This document shows positions 16,284 through 26,800 of a stretch of DNA of 32,161 nucleotides, piece by piece. The position numbers and the translations under genes are program-made. Source of the DNA: Flavobacteriales bacterium (GTDB lineage: Bacteria; Bacteroidota; Bacteroidia; Flavobacteriales_D; Parvicellaceae). The DNA lies in assembly GCA_018401455.1 (NCBI GenBank), contig JAGYKU010000031.1:1-32161 (forward strand), in the 5' to 3' direction. Each line of letters begins with the position of its first letter. Within the stretch, counting starts at the first letter, position 1. The notes beneath the pieces are model-generated. The model had not been told where the DNA came from, ran no database searches, and saw nothing but the letters and a program-made list of their open reading frames with translations.

Positions 16284-17440
16284 ATGTACGGAAAAATTAA
16301 AATCTCAACTCCAAAATGATTTAGAACAACTTAAGTCTGAAGGATTATATAAAAATGAAAGAAGTTATTACAACACCTCAAGGCGCAGAGGTAAGTGTAA
16401 ACAATGAAAAAGAAGCTATTATCATGTGTGCCAACAACTATTTAGGGGTTGTCTTCACATCCTGATGTGATTAAAGCAGCAAAAAAAGACACATTAGATA
16501 CGCATGGTTTTGGAATGTTCCTCGGTTAGATTTATTTGCGGTACACAAGATATTCATAAAGAATTAGAGGCAAAATCGCAAATTTTTATGGTACAGAAGA
16601 TACAATTTTATATGCCGCAGCTTTTGATGCTAACGGTGGTGTTTTCGAACCACTTTTCAATGAAGAAGATGCAATCATTTCTGACGAACTTAATCACGCA
16701 TCTATCATAGATGGAGTGAGACTGTAAAGCACAAAGATACAGATACAAACACAGTGATATGGCAGACTTGGAGCAACAATTGATTGCTGCTCAAGCACAA
16801 AGAAATAGAATCATCGTAACAGATGGCGTTTTTTCATGGATGGTGATATTGCCAAAATGGTTCGAAATTTGTGATTTAAATTTGATAAATATGATGCTTT
16901 GGTAATGACAGATGAATGTCGCCTCGGCTGGATTTATTGGAAAACGGGTAGAGGCGTTCCCTGAATACCACAACGTAATGGATAGAGTAGAGTCATTACT
17001 GGGACTTTAGGAAAAGCTTTAGGCGGTGCCATGGGTGGATATACTACTGGAAAGAAAGAAATTATCGAAATGTTGCGTCAAAAATCAAGGCCTTATTTAT
17101 TTTCAAATAGCTTGGCTCCTAGTATTGTGGGTGCCGCAAACAAAGTATTTGATATTTTGAGTTCGAGTACTGCTTTGAGAGATAAATTAGAGGCAAACAC
17201 AAAGTATTTTAAAGATAGAATAGTTGCAGCAGGATTTGATGTAAAAGAAGGAGATTCTCCTATTGTTCCGATCATGTTGTATGATGCAGCCTTATCGCAA
17301 AAGTTTGCCGAAGGTTTACTTAAAGAAGGTGTTTATGCAATAGGATTCTTTTATCCAGTTGTTCCCAAAGGAAAAGCAAGAATCAGAACACAGATTTCTG
17401 CTGCTCATGAGATACATCATTTAGACAAAGCAATTGCAGA
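16284..17440 (+). pseudogene. kbl: Glycine C-acetyltransferase / 2-amino-3-ketobutyrate CoA ligase, frame broken and C-terminus replaced
   Basis: This fold-type I PLP enzyme links glycine and acetyl-CoA with 2-amino-3-ketobutyrate in threonine breakdown. From ATG 16284 the pieces read [90 protein letters not shown], then [20 protein letters not shown] with the PLP lysine. From 17031 the frame is clean: [61 protein letters not shown] normal Kbl continues about 15-20 residues past LDKAI; here the frame instead runs into TPR repeats. At least six indels lie between 16300 and 17000. Upstream neighbours are the same damaged group. Confidence 0.85.
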
Positions 17441-17918
17441 TTATCAAAGCGCTGTAAAAATTGATAGTAAATTGGCTTTTTCTCACAATAATTTAGGTTC
17501 TGCTTATCGCAAAAAAGAACAATGGGATAAGGCAATTGAATCTTATTCGAAAGCTATAGAAATAGATAAAGATTATGCTATTGCTATAAATAATAGAGGT
17601 ATGGCTTATTTTTCAAAGAAAGATTATGATAAAGCAAAAGCAGATTTCGATAAGGCAATTAGTCTTAAAGCGGATTACGCTTTGGCATACAATAATAGAG
17701 CATCTATTTATATTGAAAAAGAAGAGTGGAATTTAGCAGTTAAAGATTGTAATAGAGCTATTGAGATTAATAAAGAATTGGCTTATGCATATTATAATAG
17801 AGCCATTGCAAAAGAAATGCTGAGAGATTTAGATAATGCTTGTTTGGATTGGCAAAAATCTCACGAATTAGGTTTGGATGCTGGTAAAACTCAAATGAAT
17901 ACTTGGTGTAATAAATAA
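17421..17918 (+). CDS. TPR-repeat protein, N-terminus replaced by kbl
   Basis: In frame with kbl, the sequence passes from HHLDKAI into about four tetratricopeptide repeats: [59 protein letters not shown] and [20 protein letters not shown], then a capping segment [14 protein letters not shown] and end MNTWCNK. Proteins of this shape in Bacteroidota usually start with a signal peptide and two or more further repeats; none is present here. The join falls on DKAIA, a phrase natural to both the Kbl C-terminus and a TPR helix. A PLP enzyme (cytosolic) joined to a probably exported TPR protein makes little topological sense, so I read this as a 3' gene fragment behind a chimeric junction. It is 11 bp before the PorE-like gene, so the two are likely co-transcribed. 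Confidence 0.7.
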   Translation, partial: LDKAIADYQSAVKIDSKLAFSHNNLGSAYRKKEQWDKAIESYSKAIEIDKDYAIAINNRGMAYFSKKDYDKAKADFDKAISLKADYALAYNNRASIYIEKEEWNLAVKDCNRAIEINKELAYAYYNRAIAKEMLRDLDNACLDWQKSHELGLDAGKTQMNTWCNK

Positions 17919-17929
17919 AGATTAAAGAG

Positions 17930-20035
17930 ATGAGAAAAGGATTATTACTATTGATATTTACCACTTTTGTTACATTGTTCATTTTAGGACAAGACAAATC
18001 AGTGCCGTTTGATAAAAAACTTTTTAAGGAAAGTAAAGATGATTTTAAGAATGCGATGGACAACTTAGAATTAGGAAACAGTAAATACGTAGATATGCCT
18101 TCCACAATGTGGTCAATGGCTATTGATGATTTCGAAAAAGCGTATGCATTCAATCCTAAAAATGCGGAGTTGAACTACAAATTAGGAGATTGTTATATGC
18201 ATTCAAATTACAAAACAAAAAGTATCAAATATTTTTTAGAGGCATTTAATTTGAACCCAGAAATACAATTAGATATTCATTATAAATTGGCAAGGGGTTA
18301 TCATTTGGCAAGCGATTTTGATAAGGCAATCAAAGAGTATAAAATCCATTTGAGTAAATTGACAGGTAAAGGGGTTGAAGAAGAAAAGAAATTAGTAAAT
18401 AAACAAATTTCTGAATGTGAAACGGCTAAAGAAATGGTGAAAAATCCTGTAAGAGTATGGGTAGATAATTTAGGAAAAAATATCAATAGCCCTTATCCAG
18501 ATTATGCCGCTCAGATTTCAGCTGATGAATCAGTAATTATTTTTACTTCTAGAAGACCTTCTGAATACAACAAAGAAATGTTTCAAGGAATGTATTTAGA
18601 AGATGTATATATCTCAAATAAAGATGAAAAAGGGAATTGGACTCCTGCAAAATTAATTTCCAAAAATATTAACGTTATAGAAAATGACGCAATTAGTGGC
18701 TTGTCTCCAGATGGAAATACATTGTTTTTGTATTATCATTCTGGAAATGATGGAGGAAATTTGTATCAATCCAACAGAACTGAAGATGGTGGTTGGTCAA
18801 AACCAAAAGATTTGGGGAAAAATATCAATACCAGTAAATCTTGGGACACGGATGCTTCCTTGAGTTATGATGGTAAAAGGTTGTATTTTGTTTCAGATAA
18901 AGAAGGTACAATGGGTGGACGAGATATTTTTTACTCAGATTGGGATGCTAAAAAAGAACAATGGGGCAAATCTGTAAACATTGGAAAGCCTATCAATACT
19001 GAATATGATGAAGTTGGTATTTTTATGCACCCTGATGGCAAAACAATGTACTTTTCTTCTAGAGGACATAAAGGAATGGGAGGTTTTGATATCTATTCTT
19101 CACAAATGAAAGAAGATAGTACTTGGAGTGAACCAGTAAATATTGGCTATCCTGTAAATTCTCCTGATGAAGATGTATTCTTTACCGTTTCGGCAAGTGG
19201 AATTCACGGGTATTATGCTTCTTTTAAGGAAGATGGAGTAGGTGAAAAAGATTTGTATATGATTACATTTTTGGGTAAACCAAAGAAACCTTTACTTTCT
19301 GGAGAGGATAATTTAATTGCAAGTATCGCTAAACCAATTGAACAAGAAATTACTCAAACTAAATTGGAAGTCCATGTTAAAAACTTATCCATTCTAAAAG
19401 GAAAAGTACTCGATGCTGAAACCAAAAAACCACTCCTTTCATCTGTTGAAATGTCTGATAATACAAAAGGAACTTTGGTTTCAGAATTCAAAACAGATTC
19501 GGAAACAGGAAAATTCCTAATTTCATTACCTGCTGGAAAAAACTACGGTATTGCTGTGAAGTCTGAAGGATATTTATTTCACTCAGAAAATTTTGATATC
19601 CCAGCAGATGCAGGTTATCAAGAATACGAAAAAGTGATTTTAATGAAGAAAGTAAAAGTGGGAGAAAGTATCGTTTTGAGAAACATTTTCTTTGATTTAG
19701 ATAAATACAGTCTTAAAGATGAGTCAAAAACGGAGTTAGATCGTCTTTTGGAGCTTTTGGAAAACAATCCTACATTGGAAATTGAAATTTCTGGACACAC
19801 AGACACACAAGGTTCTGCTGCTTACAACCAAAAACTGTCAGAAGATAGAGCCAAAGCAGTTGTAGATTATCTAGTTGCTTTTGGAATTGCAAGAGAAAGA
19901 TTTGAGTTCAAAGGTTATGGAGAAAGTAAACCTATGATTAGCGATGCTGAGATTTATAAAATGAAATCTAAAACCCAAAAAGAGGAAGCACACGGTATGA
20001 ACAGAAGAACAGAATTTAAGATTTTAAAGTTTTAA
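17930..20035 (+). CDS. PorE-like protein: TPR, PD40 propeller, carboxypeptidase-regulatory-like and OmpA domains
   Basis: The 701-residue protein has a signal peptide (MRKGLLLLIFTTFVTLFILG, no lipobox). Domains in order: TPR-like repeats at about 55-145 (FEKAYAFNPKNAELNYKLGD, ARGYHLASDFDKAIKEY); WD40-like PD40 blades at about 190-440 (AAQISADESVIIFTSRR, SGLSPDGNTLFLYY, ASLSYDGKRLYFVSD, GIFMHPDGKTMYFSSRG); a carboxypeptidase-regulatory-like domain at about 485-570 (ILKGKVLDAETKKPL); and OmpA C-terminal domain at about 590-701. Asp625 (SGHTDTQG) and Arg640 (LSEDRAKAV) match the pair that binds diaminopimelate in peptidoglycan. This order is that of PorE, a T9SS accessory protein, though PorE of Porphyromonas is a lipoprotein. 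Such proteins often lie beside T9SS type B cargo, as here. Periplasmic or outer-membrane location is inferred. Confidence 0.9.
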   Translation: MRKGLLLLIFTTFVTLFILGQDKSVPFDKKLFKESKDDFKNAMDNLELGNSKYVDMPSTMWSMAIDDFEKAYAFNPKNAELNYKLGDCYMHSNYKTKSIKYFLEAFNLNPEIQLDIHYKLARGYHLASDFDKAIKEYKIHLSKLTGKGVEEEKKLVNKQISECETAKEMVKNPVRVWVDNLGKNINSPYPDYAAQISADESVIIFTSRRPSEYNKEMFQGMYLEDVYISNKDEKGNWTPAKLISKNINVIENDAISGLSPDGNTLFLYYHSGNDGGNLYQSNRTEDGGWSKPKDLGKNINTSKSWDTDASLSYDGKRLYFVSDKEGTMGGRDIFYSDWDAKKEQWGKSVNIGKPINTEYDEVGIFMHPDGKTMYFSSRGHKGMGGFDIYSSQMKEDSTWSEPVNIGYPVNSPDEDVFFTVSASGIHGYYASFKEDGVGEKDLYMITFLGKPKKPLLSGEDNLIASIAKPIEQEITQTKLEVHVKNLSILKGKVLDAETKKPLLSSVEMSDNTKGTLVSEFKTDSETGKFLISLPAGKNYGIAVKSEGYLFHSENFDIPADAGYQEYEKVILMKKVKVGESIVLRNIFFDLDKYSLKDESKTELDRLLELLENNPTLEIEISGHTDTQGSAAYNQKLSEDRAKAVVDYLVAFGIARERFEFKGYGESKPMISDAEIYKMKSKTQKEEAHGMNRRTEFKILKF

Positions 20036-20105
20036 AAAAATGTTAAAATTTTAAGGCAACCTTTTAAAAAATAAACGTATTCATAAATATTAAAACTAAT
20101 TCAAT

Positions 20106-20822
20106 ATGAAAATTATAATCAATTTATTTTTAATTATAGTGTTTGGTTCATTCACAATGTCAAATGCTCAGTCTTCAAATAAATTAAACATTGAAGCAAT
20201 TCCATTGAAATACTCTGGCTCGATCAGTTGTGACGGCTCATATAAAATTGTATGTTATGACGGTACTGAACCTTTTCAATACAGTAATAATGCAGGAAGG
20301 TCATTTCAGGACAATCCTATTTTTGAAGAAATGTGTGATGGAGAATATTTTATTCAAGTTAAAGATGCAACAGGAAAAATAGGCTTGACTTTAATTAAGT
20401 TTTTTAATCTTGAGTCTAATAACACGAATGAACTAACTAAAGAAGAGAGGGATGCAATTCGTCAGAGCACAATTAACGATTTAATGCAACAAAGAGAATC
20501 TGTAATCAACAATTGGGAAGAAAGAAGATTTATAGAATACAAGTTGAGCAGACTTAACGTAACATTTCCAATTCAAATTATTAATGAAACTGAAGAAAAT
20601 CAATTGGTTATTAAAGTGTATAAAATGATTTTGCCAAGTAATGCGGATGATCAAATAGTTTCAATGCATTTTCAAAGAATGAAAGAGATTTTCAAAGACT
20701 ATATTACCGATATTCAGTATGATAACTTGACATGGAATGTCACTATCAAACATAAAAAGAATATGTCAATTGAGAAACTAAATCAATATTATACCTTAAA
20801 TGGGTTTTCTAACATTAATTAA
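20106..20822 (+). CDS. Secreted protein with one SprB-like module and an unrecognised C-terminal domain
   Basis: The 238-residue product starts with a signal peptide (MKIIINLFLIIVFGSFTMSNAQ). Residues about 36-100 resemble a single divergent SprB repeat: CDGSYKIVCYDGTEPFQYS, then EEMCDGEYFIQVKDATGK, where GTEPFQYS and GEYFIQVKDA correspond to GTAPYTYxW and GNYTVTVTDA. The end of the repeat has Lys where repeats have Cys. A charged helical linker (LTKEERDAIRQSTINDLMQQ) leads to a C-terminal domain with alternating strands and helices (FPIQIINE, LVIKVYKMIL, QRMKEIFKDYI, NLTWNVTIKHK, EKLNQYYTLNGFSNIN) that suggests a ferredoxin-like fold. I do not recognise this domain. The gene lies between the PorE-like gene (70 bp) and the giant SprB-like gene (29 bp). 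A chaperone, attachment or processing partner of the adhesin is conceivable but not shown. Confidence 0.75.
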   Translation: MKIIINLFLIIVFGSFTMSNAQSSNKLNIEAIPLKYSGSISCDGSYKIVCYDGTEPFQYSNNAGRSFQDNPIFEEMCDGEYFIQVKDATGKIGLTLIKFFNLESNNTNELTKEERDAIRQSTINDLMQQRESVINNWEERRFIEYKLSRLNVTFPIQIINETEENQLVIKVYKMILPSNADDQIVSMHFQRMKEIFKDYITDIQYDNLTWNVTIKHKKNMSIEKLNQYYTLNGFSNIN

Positions 20823-20851
20823 CCTTACCTAACTTATTAAACATAATTTAT

Positions 20852-23800
20852 ATGAAAAAGATAGCATTAATTTTTCTATTAACAATTTTATATTTTAGCG
20901 ACTTTGGTCAGTGTACAAACGGAACCGCATTTGGTACTGCTACCGCTCCAACTGGTACAAATTCTCTTACAATCAGCACCTGTACTTTTCAAACAGAATA
21001 TAATACTGTAAATAGTGTTGTAGCAGGAAGTACTTATACATCATCTTATAGTCTAGGAGGATGTATAACCGTTAGGTCTGGAACACCTGGAGGTCCAGTT
21101 GTTGCTAGTGGAAACTCTCCACTTACTTGGACAGCCACAGTGTCAGGAACATATTACATACATTACAATACAAACTGTGCTTGTGGAACAGCAACATCAT
21201 GCGGTACTTCTACAATAACTTTGAACTCTGCAGGAACAGGTGGTGGAGGAACAGGTTCTCAATGTAATATACAAGCATCAATTTGTACTCCAGGAGTTTC
21301 GGCAAATTTCCCTTTCATTCAAACTGCTACTGGACCTCCAGTTGATTATGCTAATCCTACAGGTTGTAGTACAGGTCTTTTTGGTAATCCAAATGAATTT
21401 GGATTTATTTTACTACACATTACTCAATCTGGTCCATTAAACTTACTTGTAAATGGAAATGCAACTACAGGTTTCATGGATATTATTGTTTATGACGTCC
21501 CCTCTGGAGTAGATCCTTGTGCTGCAGTTTTGAACAGTGCTAATGAAATAGGTTGTAATTATGCTCCTGCAAATGTTGGATGTACACAGTTTGGAACTGC
21601 TTGTGCTGGTTGTAATTCTTCTGTAGCAGCACCAAATGTTGTAGCGGGTCAAACCATTATGATTATAGCACATGATTATTCAAACACAATGACAACTTTT
21701 AACCTTCAGTTGTGCGGGGGAGGTGCACAAACAGGACCTTTTGATGGAACTATTACTCCACCACCTACAATAACCACTACAGGAGGAAATTATACATTTA
21801 CTGCTGCGAATGGAGGAGGAACATGGTCTGCAGATTGTGGAGCGTGTATAAACCCTACAACTGGCGTTTTTAATCCTGCAACTGCAGGGCCTGGTACTTA
21901 TCAGGTTTGTTATACAGTTGGTAACGTTCCTTGTCAAGGTTCAGATTGTAGTTTTATTACAGTAACTGCTCCATGTTCACTAACTGCCTCTGCTACTGGA
22001 ACCAATGTTACTTGTAATGGCGCTGCAAATGGAACAGCTTCGGTATCTACTAATGGAGCTAATGCTCCCTATACCTACAACTGGTCTAACGGAGGAACTG
22101 GTGCGTCAATATCAAACTTAGCGCCAGGCACATACAATGTTACTGTTAATGGAGCGGGTGGTTGTACAGCAACAGCTTCTTATACAGTTACTCAACCAAC
22201 TGCTGTAAACATCACTACTACTCCTACGGCAGCTACGTGTGCTGGAAATGATGGTTCTGTTGCTACTACTGTAAATGGAGGAACTGCTCCTTATTCTTAT
22301 TCTTGGAATACAACTCCTGTTCAAACAACAGCTAATGCTAGTAATTTAGCTCCCGGAAATTATACCTTAACAGTTTCTACCCCTGGACCTTGTACTTATA
22401 CTTCTAATGTTACTGTTGGTCAAACAGGTGCTGTGACTTCCACTTTCAACTACAATGGAAATCAATGTTTGACAGGCAATAGTTTTGTATTTACCAATAC
22501 AGGTACCGTAGCTGCCACTCACAATTGGAATTTTGGAGATGGAAATACAAGTACTGCTACGAGTCCTTCTCATACTTATGCATCTGCTGGAACATATACC
22601 GTTACACATACTGTTACAAGTGGAACTTGTACAAGTACAACTACTCAAAACGTCACAGTTTTTCCAATGCCTACTTCTACAATAACTGGTATTAATCCTT
22701 TGTGTAATGGAGGCAATACTGGCTCAATTAATTTAACTCCTGCTGGCGGTAATGCACCTTATTCTTTTGCATGGAGTAATGGAGCTATCACTGAAGATAT
22801 AAATAATCTAGTAGCTGGAACATATAATGTAACTATTAATACAGTAAATGGTTGTCCTACCACTAATACTTTTACACTTACTAATCCACCTGCTTTGACT
22901 AATACAATGGCTGGTGTTGATGCTTCTTGTGAAGGTGTTTGTAACGGAACAGCAACTGTTACTCCTAATGGAGGAACGGCACCTTATACTTATTTATGGA
23001 GTAATGGACAGACAGGTCCAACTGCTACTGGACTATGTGACGGAAATTACACTGTTGTAGTAACTGATGCTAACGGATGTACTTCTAATGGAGCACAAAC
23101 CATAAACAATGCAACTGTTTTAACAGCAACTACTTCTACGGGTAATGCCAATTGTGGAACTGCAACAGGAAGCGCTTCTGTAACTCCTGCTGGAGGTACT
23201 GGACCTTTTACTTATTCATGGACACCTTTTGGGCAAACTACTCAAACAATCAATTTAGTTACTTCAGGAAATTATGGTGTTTTAGTAACTGATGTTAATG
23301 GTTGTCAAGTGAATGCTACTGCAAACGTAATTGACAATGCAGGCCCAACGGTTACAATTCCTACTTCTACTAATGTTACATGTTTTGGAGGTAATGATGG
23401 TACTGCAACTGCTGTTGGTGCTGGAGGAACAGGAACTTTAAATTATGCTTGGACACCTTCAGGAGGTAATGCTGCCACTGGAACTGGATTTGTTGCAGGA
23501 ACTGTTTATACAGTTACAGTAACTGATGCTAATAACTGTCAGGCTACAGAAACTATTTCAGTAACAGAACCAACTCAAATAACACTCACAACTTCTAGTA
23601 CTAATTCTAATTGCGGGCAACCAGACGGTTCTGTATCTGTAACTGGAAATGGAGGAACAGGAACTTTAAATTATTCTTGGGAAGATGCTGGAGGTGCAGT
23701 TGTAGGAACTGGTTTATCAGTAAATAATTTATTGGCTGGAACTTATACAGTAACTGTAACAGATGACAACAATTGTACAGAAACCGCAACTGCAACAATA

Positions 23801-26800
23801 TCTGATTTTGGTGCAGGAACATTAAATGTGACTACAGTTGATGCTCTTTGTAATAGTGTATGTAATGGAAGTGCCTCAGCAATATTAACAGGAGGTACTT
23901 TACCCATTTCTTATTCATGGGATAATGGAACTATTGGAGCAAATGCCACTAATTTATGTGTTGGAAACTATACTGTAACTGCAACTGATGGAGTGGGATG
24001 TGTATTAACTGAAACAATCACCATCAATGAACCTGATTTACTTGTTGCATCTATAACTAATAGTGATGATGTTTCATGTTTTGGTTCTACAGACGGAACG
24101 GCAACTGCCAATGCAAATGGAGGGACTGCACCTTATACTTATTCATGGAATTCAACTCCTATTCAAAATACCGCAACAGCAAATAATCTTGCGCCTGGTG
24201 GATATACTGTTACCGTAACAGATGGTAATAATTGTCAAACTACACAAACAGTAACGATTAATGAACCTGCTGAAATCATACTTTCAGGAACTGATGTAGA
24301 TGCTCATTGTAATTTACCTGATGGAAGTGCTACTGTAAATGTTGATGCTGGTGGTGTGGCTCCTTTCACTTATGTTTGGTCTGCATCTCCTTCTACTTCA
24401 GCAACAGCTGCAAATATTGCTCCTGGAACCATTAATGTAATTGTAACAGACGATAATGGATGTAATAATAATATCAATATTACAGTCGGTAACATTCCTG
24501 CTGGAACAGCAACTATTACTAATGTTGTAAATCCTTTATGTAATAATGAATGTAACTGGTACCGCTTCAGTATCTATGGCAGGTTCAGGAACAGCACCTT
24601 ATACTTATCTATGGTCAAATGGAAACCAATCAAAAAAACGCAAACAGGATTTTGTGATGGTCAACCTTTCAGTTACTGTGACAGATGTGAATGGATGTGA
24701 AAGTACAGCAAACGCTAATATGGTAGAACCTGATGTTTTAGATGTATTAGTAGTAATAACGCAACAGCCCTCATGTTTTGGAGTTTGTGATGGTAGTTTA
24801 CAAGGTCAAGTTACTGGTGGTGGGACCATTTACTTATTTGTGGAGATCCACTTCCAAAGCTCTGTAAATGCTACTGGTCTTTGTGGGGATGGTACAAACA
24901 TACTCAGTGACTGTTGTAGATGCTAACGGATGTCAAGTGACTAAAGGTAGTTTTCTAACTGAACCTACTCAAGTAACAATCCAATACAAATAACAACAGA
25001 TGCAAGTTGTGGACAATCAGATGGTGAAGCATGTGCTACAGTGTCTGGAGGAACTGGTCCTTACAATGTAGTTTGGCCTTTTGATGGTTCTTCTGGATTA
25101 TGTTTGAGCAATATTCCTTCCAATACCTATATTGTAAATGCTACAGACGATAATGGATGTCCTGCTCAAGCCACAGTAACTGTTTCAGATTTATCTGGAC
25201 CAAGTGCTTCAATTACTTCTCAAACCAATGTAACATGTTTTGGAGGTAGTGATGGTGCCGCTACGGCTCTCATTACAGGAGGTTTAGCACCTTATAATTA
25301 TCAATGGGATGCTAATGCAGCAAATCAGACTACACCTACTGCTTCTAACTTAGTTCAAGGAACTTATACTTTAACTATTACTGATCAAAATGGATGTATT
25401 GCATCAACTTCAGTTACTATTACTCAACCTGCTGATTTTGTTGTTCAAGGTTTGACAACCAATCCAACTTGTTTTGGTGATACTGACGGTCAAATAGCAG
25501 TTACTTTAACAGGAGGAACAGCACCTTATACATATGATTGGAACGACCCTGCGAATCAAACCACGCCTACGGCTTCTGGTTTAGGTGATGGAAGTTATAC
25601 AGTCGTTATTACGGATGACGTTGGTTGTAATACATTTGCTCAATATAATTTATTTGACCCATTACAGTTTGTAGCTTTTGCTAATAATACTCCCTTGTTG
25701 TGTAATAGTGTTTGTGATGGAACGGCAACTGCTACTTTCAACAATAATAATGGAGCAGTAAGTTATTTATGGAATGATGGTAATTCTCAAACTACTGCTA
25801 CTGCTTCAGGATTGTGCGCTGGAAATTATGAAGTTACAATGACTGATAATGCAGGGTGTATCGCTACTGCAACTACAACAATAACTGAGCCTACAACTTT
25901 ATCTGGGACAATCGATTTAGTAGGAGATGTTACTTGTAATGGATTGTGCAATGGATTTGCTAATGCAAATATTACTGGCGGAACTGCTCCTTATACCTTT
26001 AGTTGGTCTGATGGTTCTACCAACCCTACAGCAATTAACTTATGTGTTGGAAATTACTCTGTTGATGTTACTGATGCAAATGGGTGTCAAATTACATTGA
26101 ATGCAACGATTACTCAACCAACAGCAATGAATGGTAACATGACAAATGTTAATGTTTCTTGTTATGGGTTGCAAAATGGTCAAGCTACCTTCTCTGTTGG
26201 TGGTGGGGTTGCTCCATATACATATCAATGGGATGATTTAAATTTTCAAACAACTGCAGTTGCTTCAAATCTTTTTGCAGGAAATTATAATGTTACAGTA
26301 ACAGATGATAATGGATGTGTTCTTACAGAAAATATCGTAATAACTCAACCAAATCAAATTGCAGCAAACGTTAATGTTACAAATTCAAACTGTGGTCAAA
26401 ACAATGGTAATGTATGTGTGAATATTTCAGGAGGAGTATTGCCATACCAATTTGTTTGGAATGACCCAAATCAACAAACTTCTGCTTGTGCTGTAAACAT
26501 GTTGGCTGGGACTTATACTGTTACTGTTACAGACAACAATAATTGTGTTTTCGATACTATTGTAAATATAAATGATATTTTAGGTCCAACTGTAACTTTT
26601 AATGATTTAACAGACCCTTCTTGTAATGGACTTACAGATGGAGAAATTAATATGACTGTAACAGGTGGAACATTACCTTATGCTACATATGCTTGGGATA
26701 ATAATGGAAATAACATTGCTAATAACACAGCTTCATTAACTAACATTGGAAATGGTTGTTATACCCTTACAGTAATTGATGATGCTGGATGTGCTGCTTC

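Noticed and set aside
17031-17918. A free-standing 295-residue protein starting at ATG 17031
   Set aside because: The ATG is the Met within GGAMGG just after the PLP lysine of Kbl, so it is an internal codon.
21443-22648. Minus-strand open frames rich in Cys, Ser, Arg and Ile opposite the SprB repeats
   Set aside because: They are antisense shadows caused by the biased codons of Thr/Ala/Asn/Gly-rich repeats; no plausible starts or domains.
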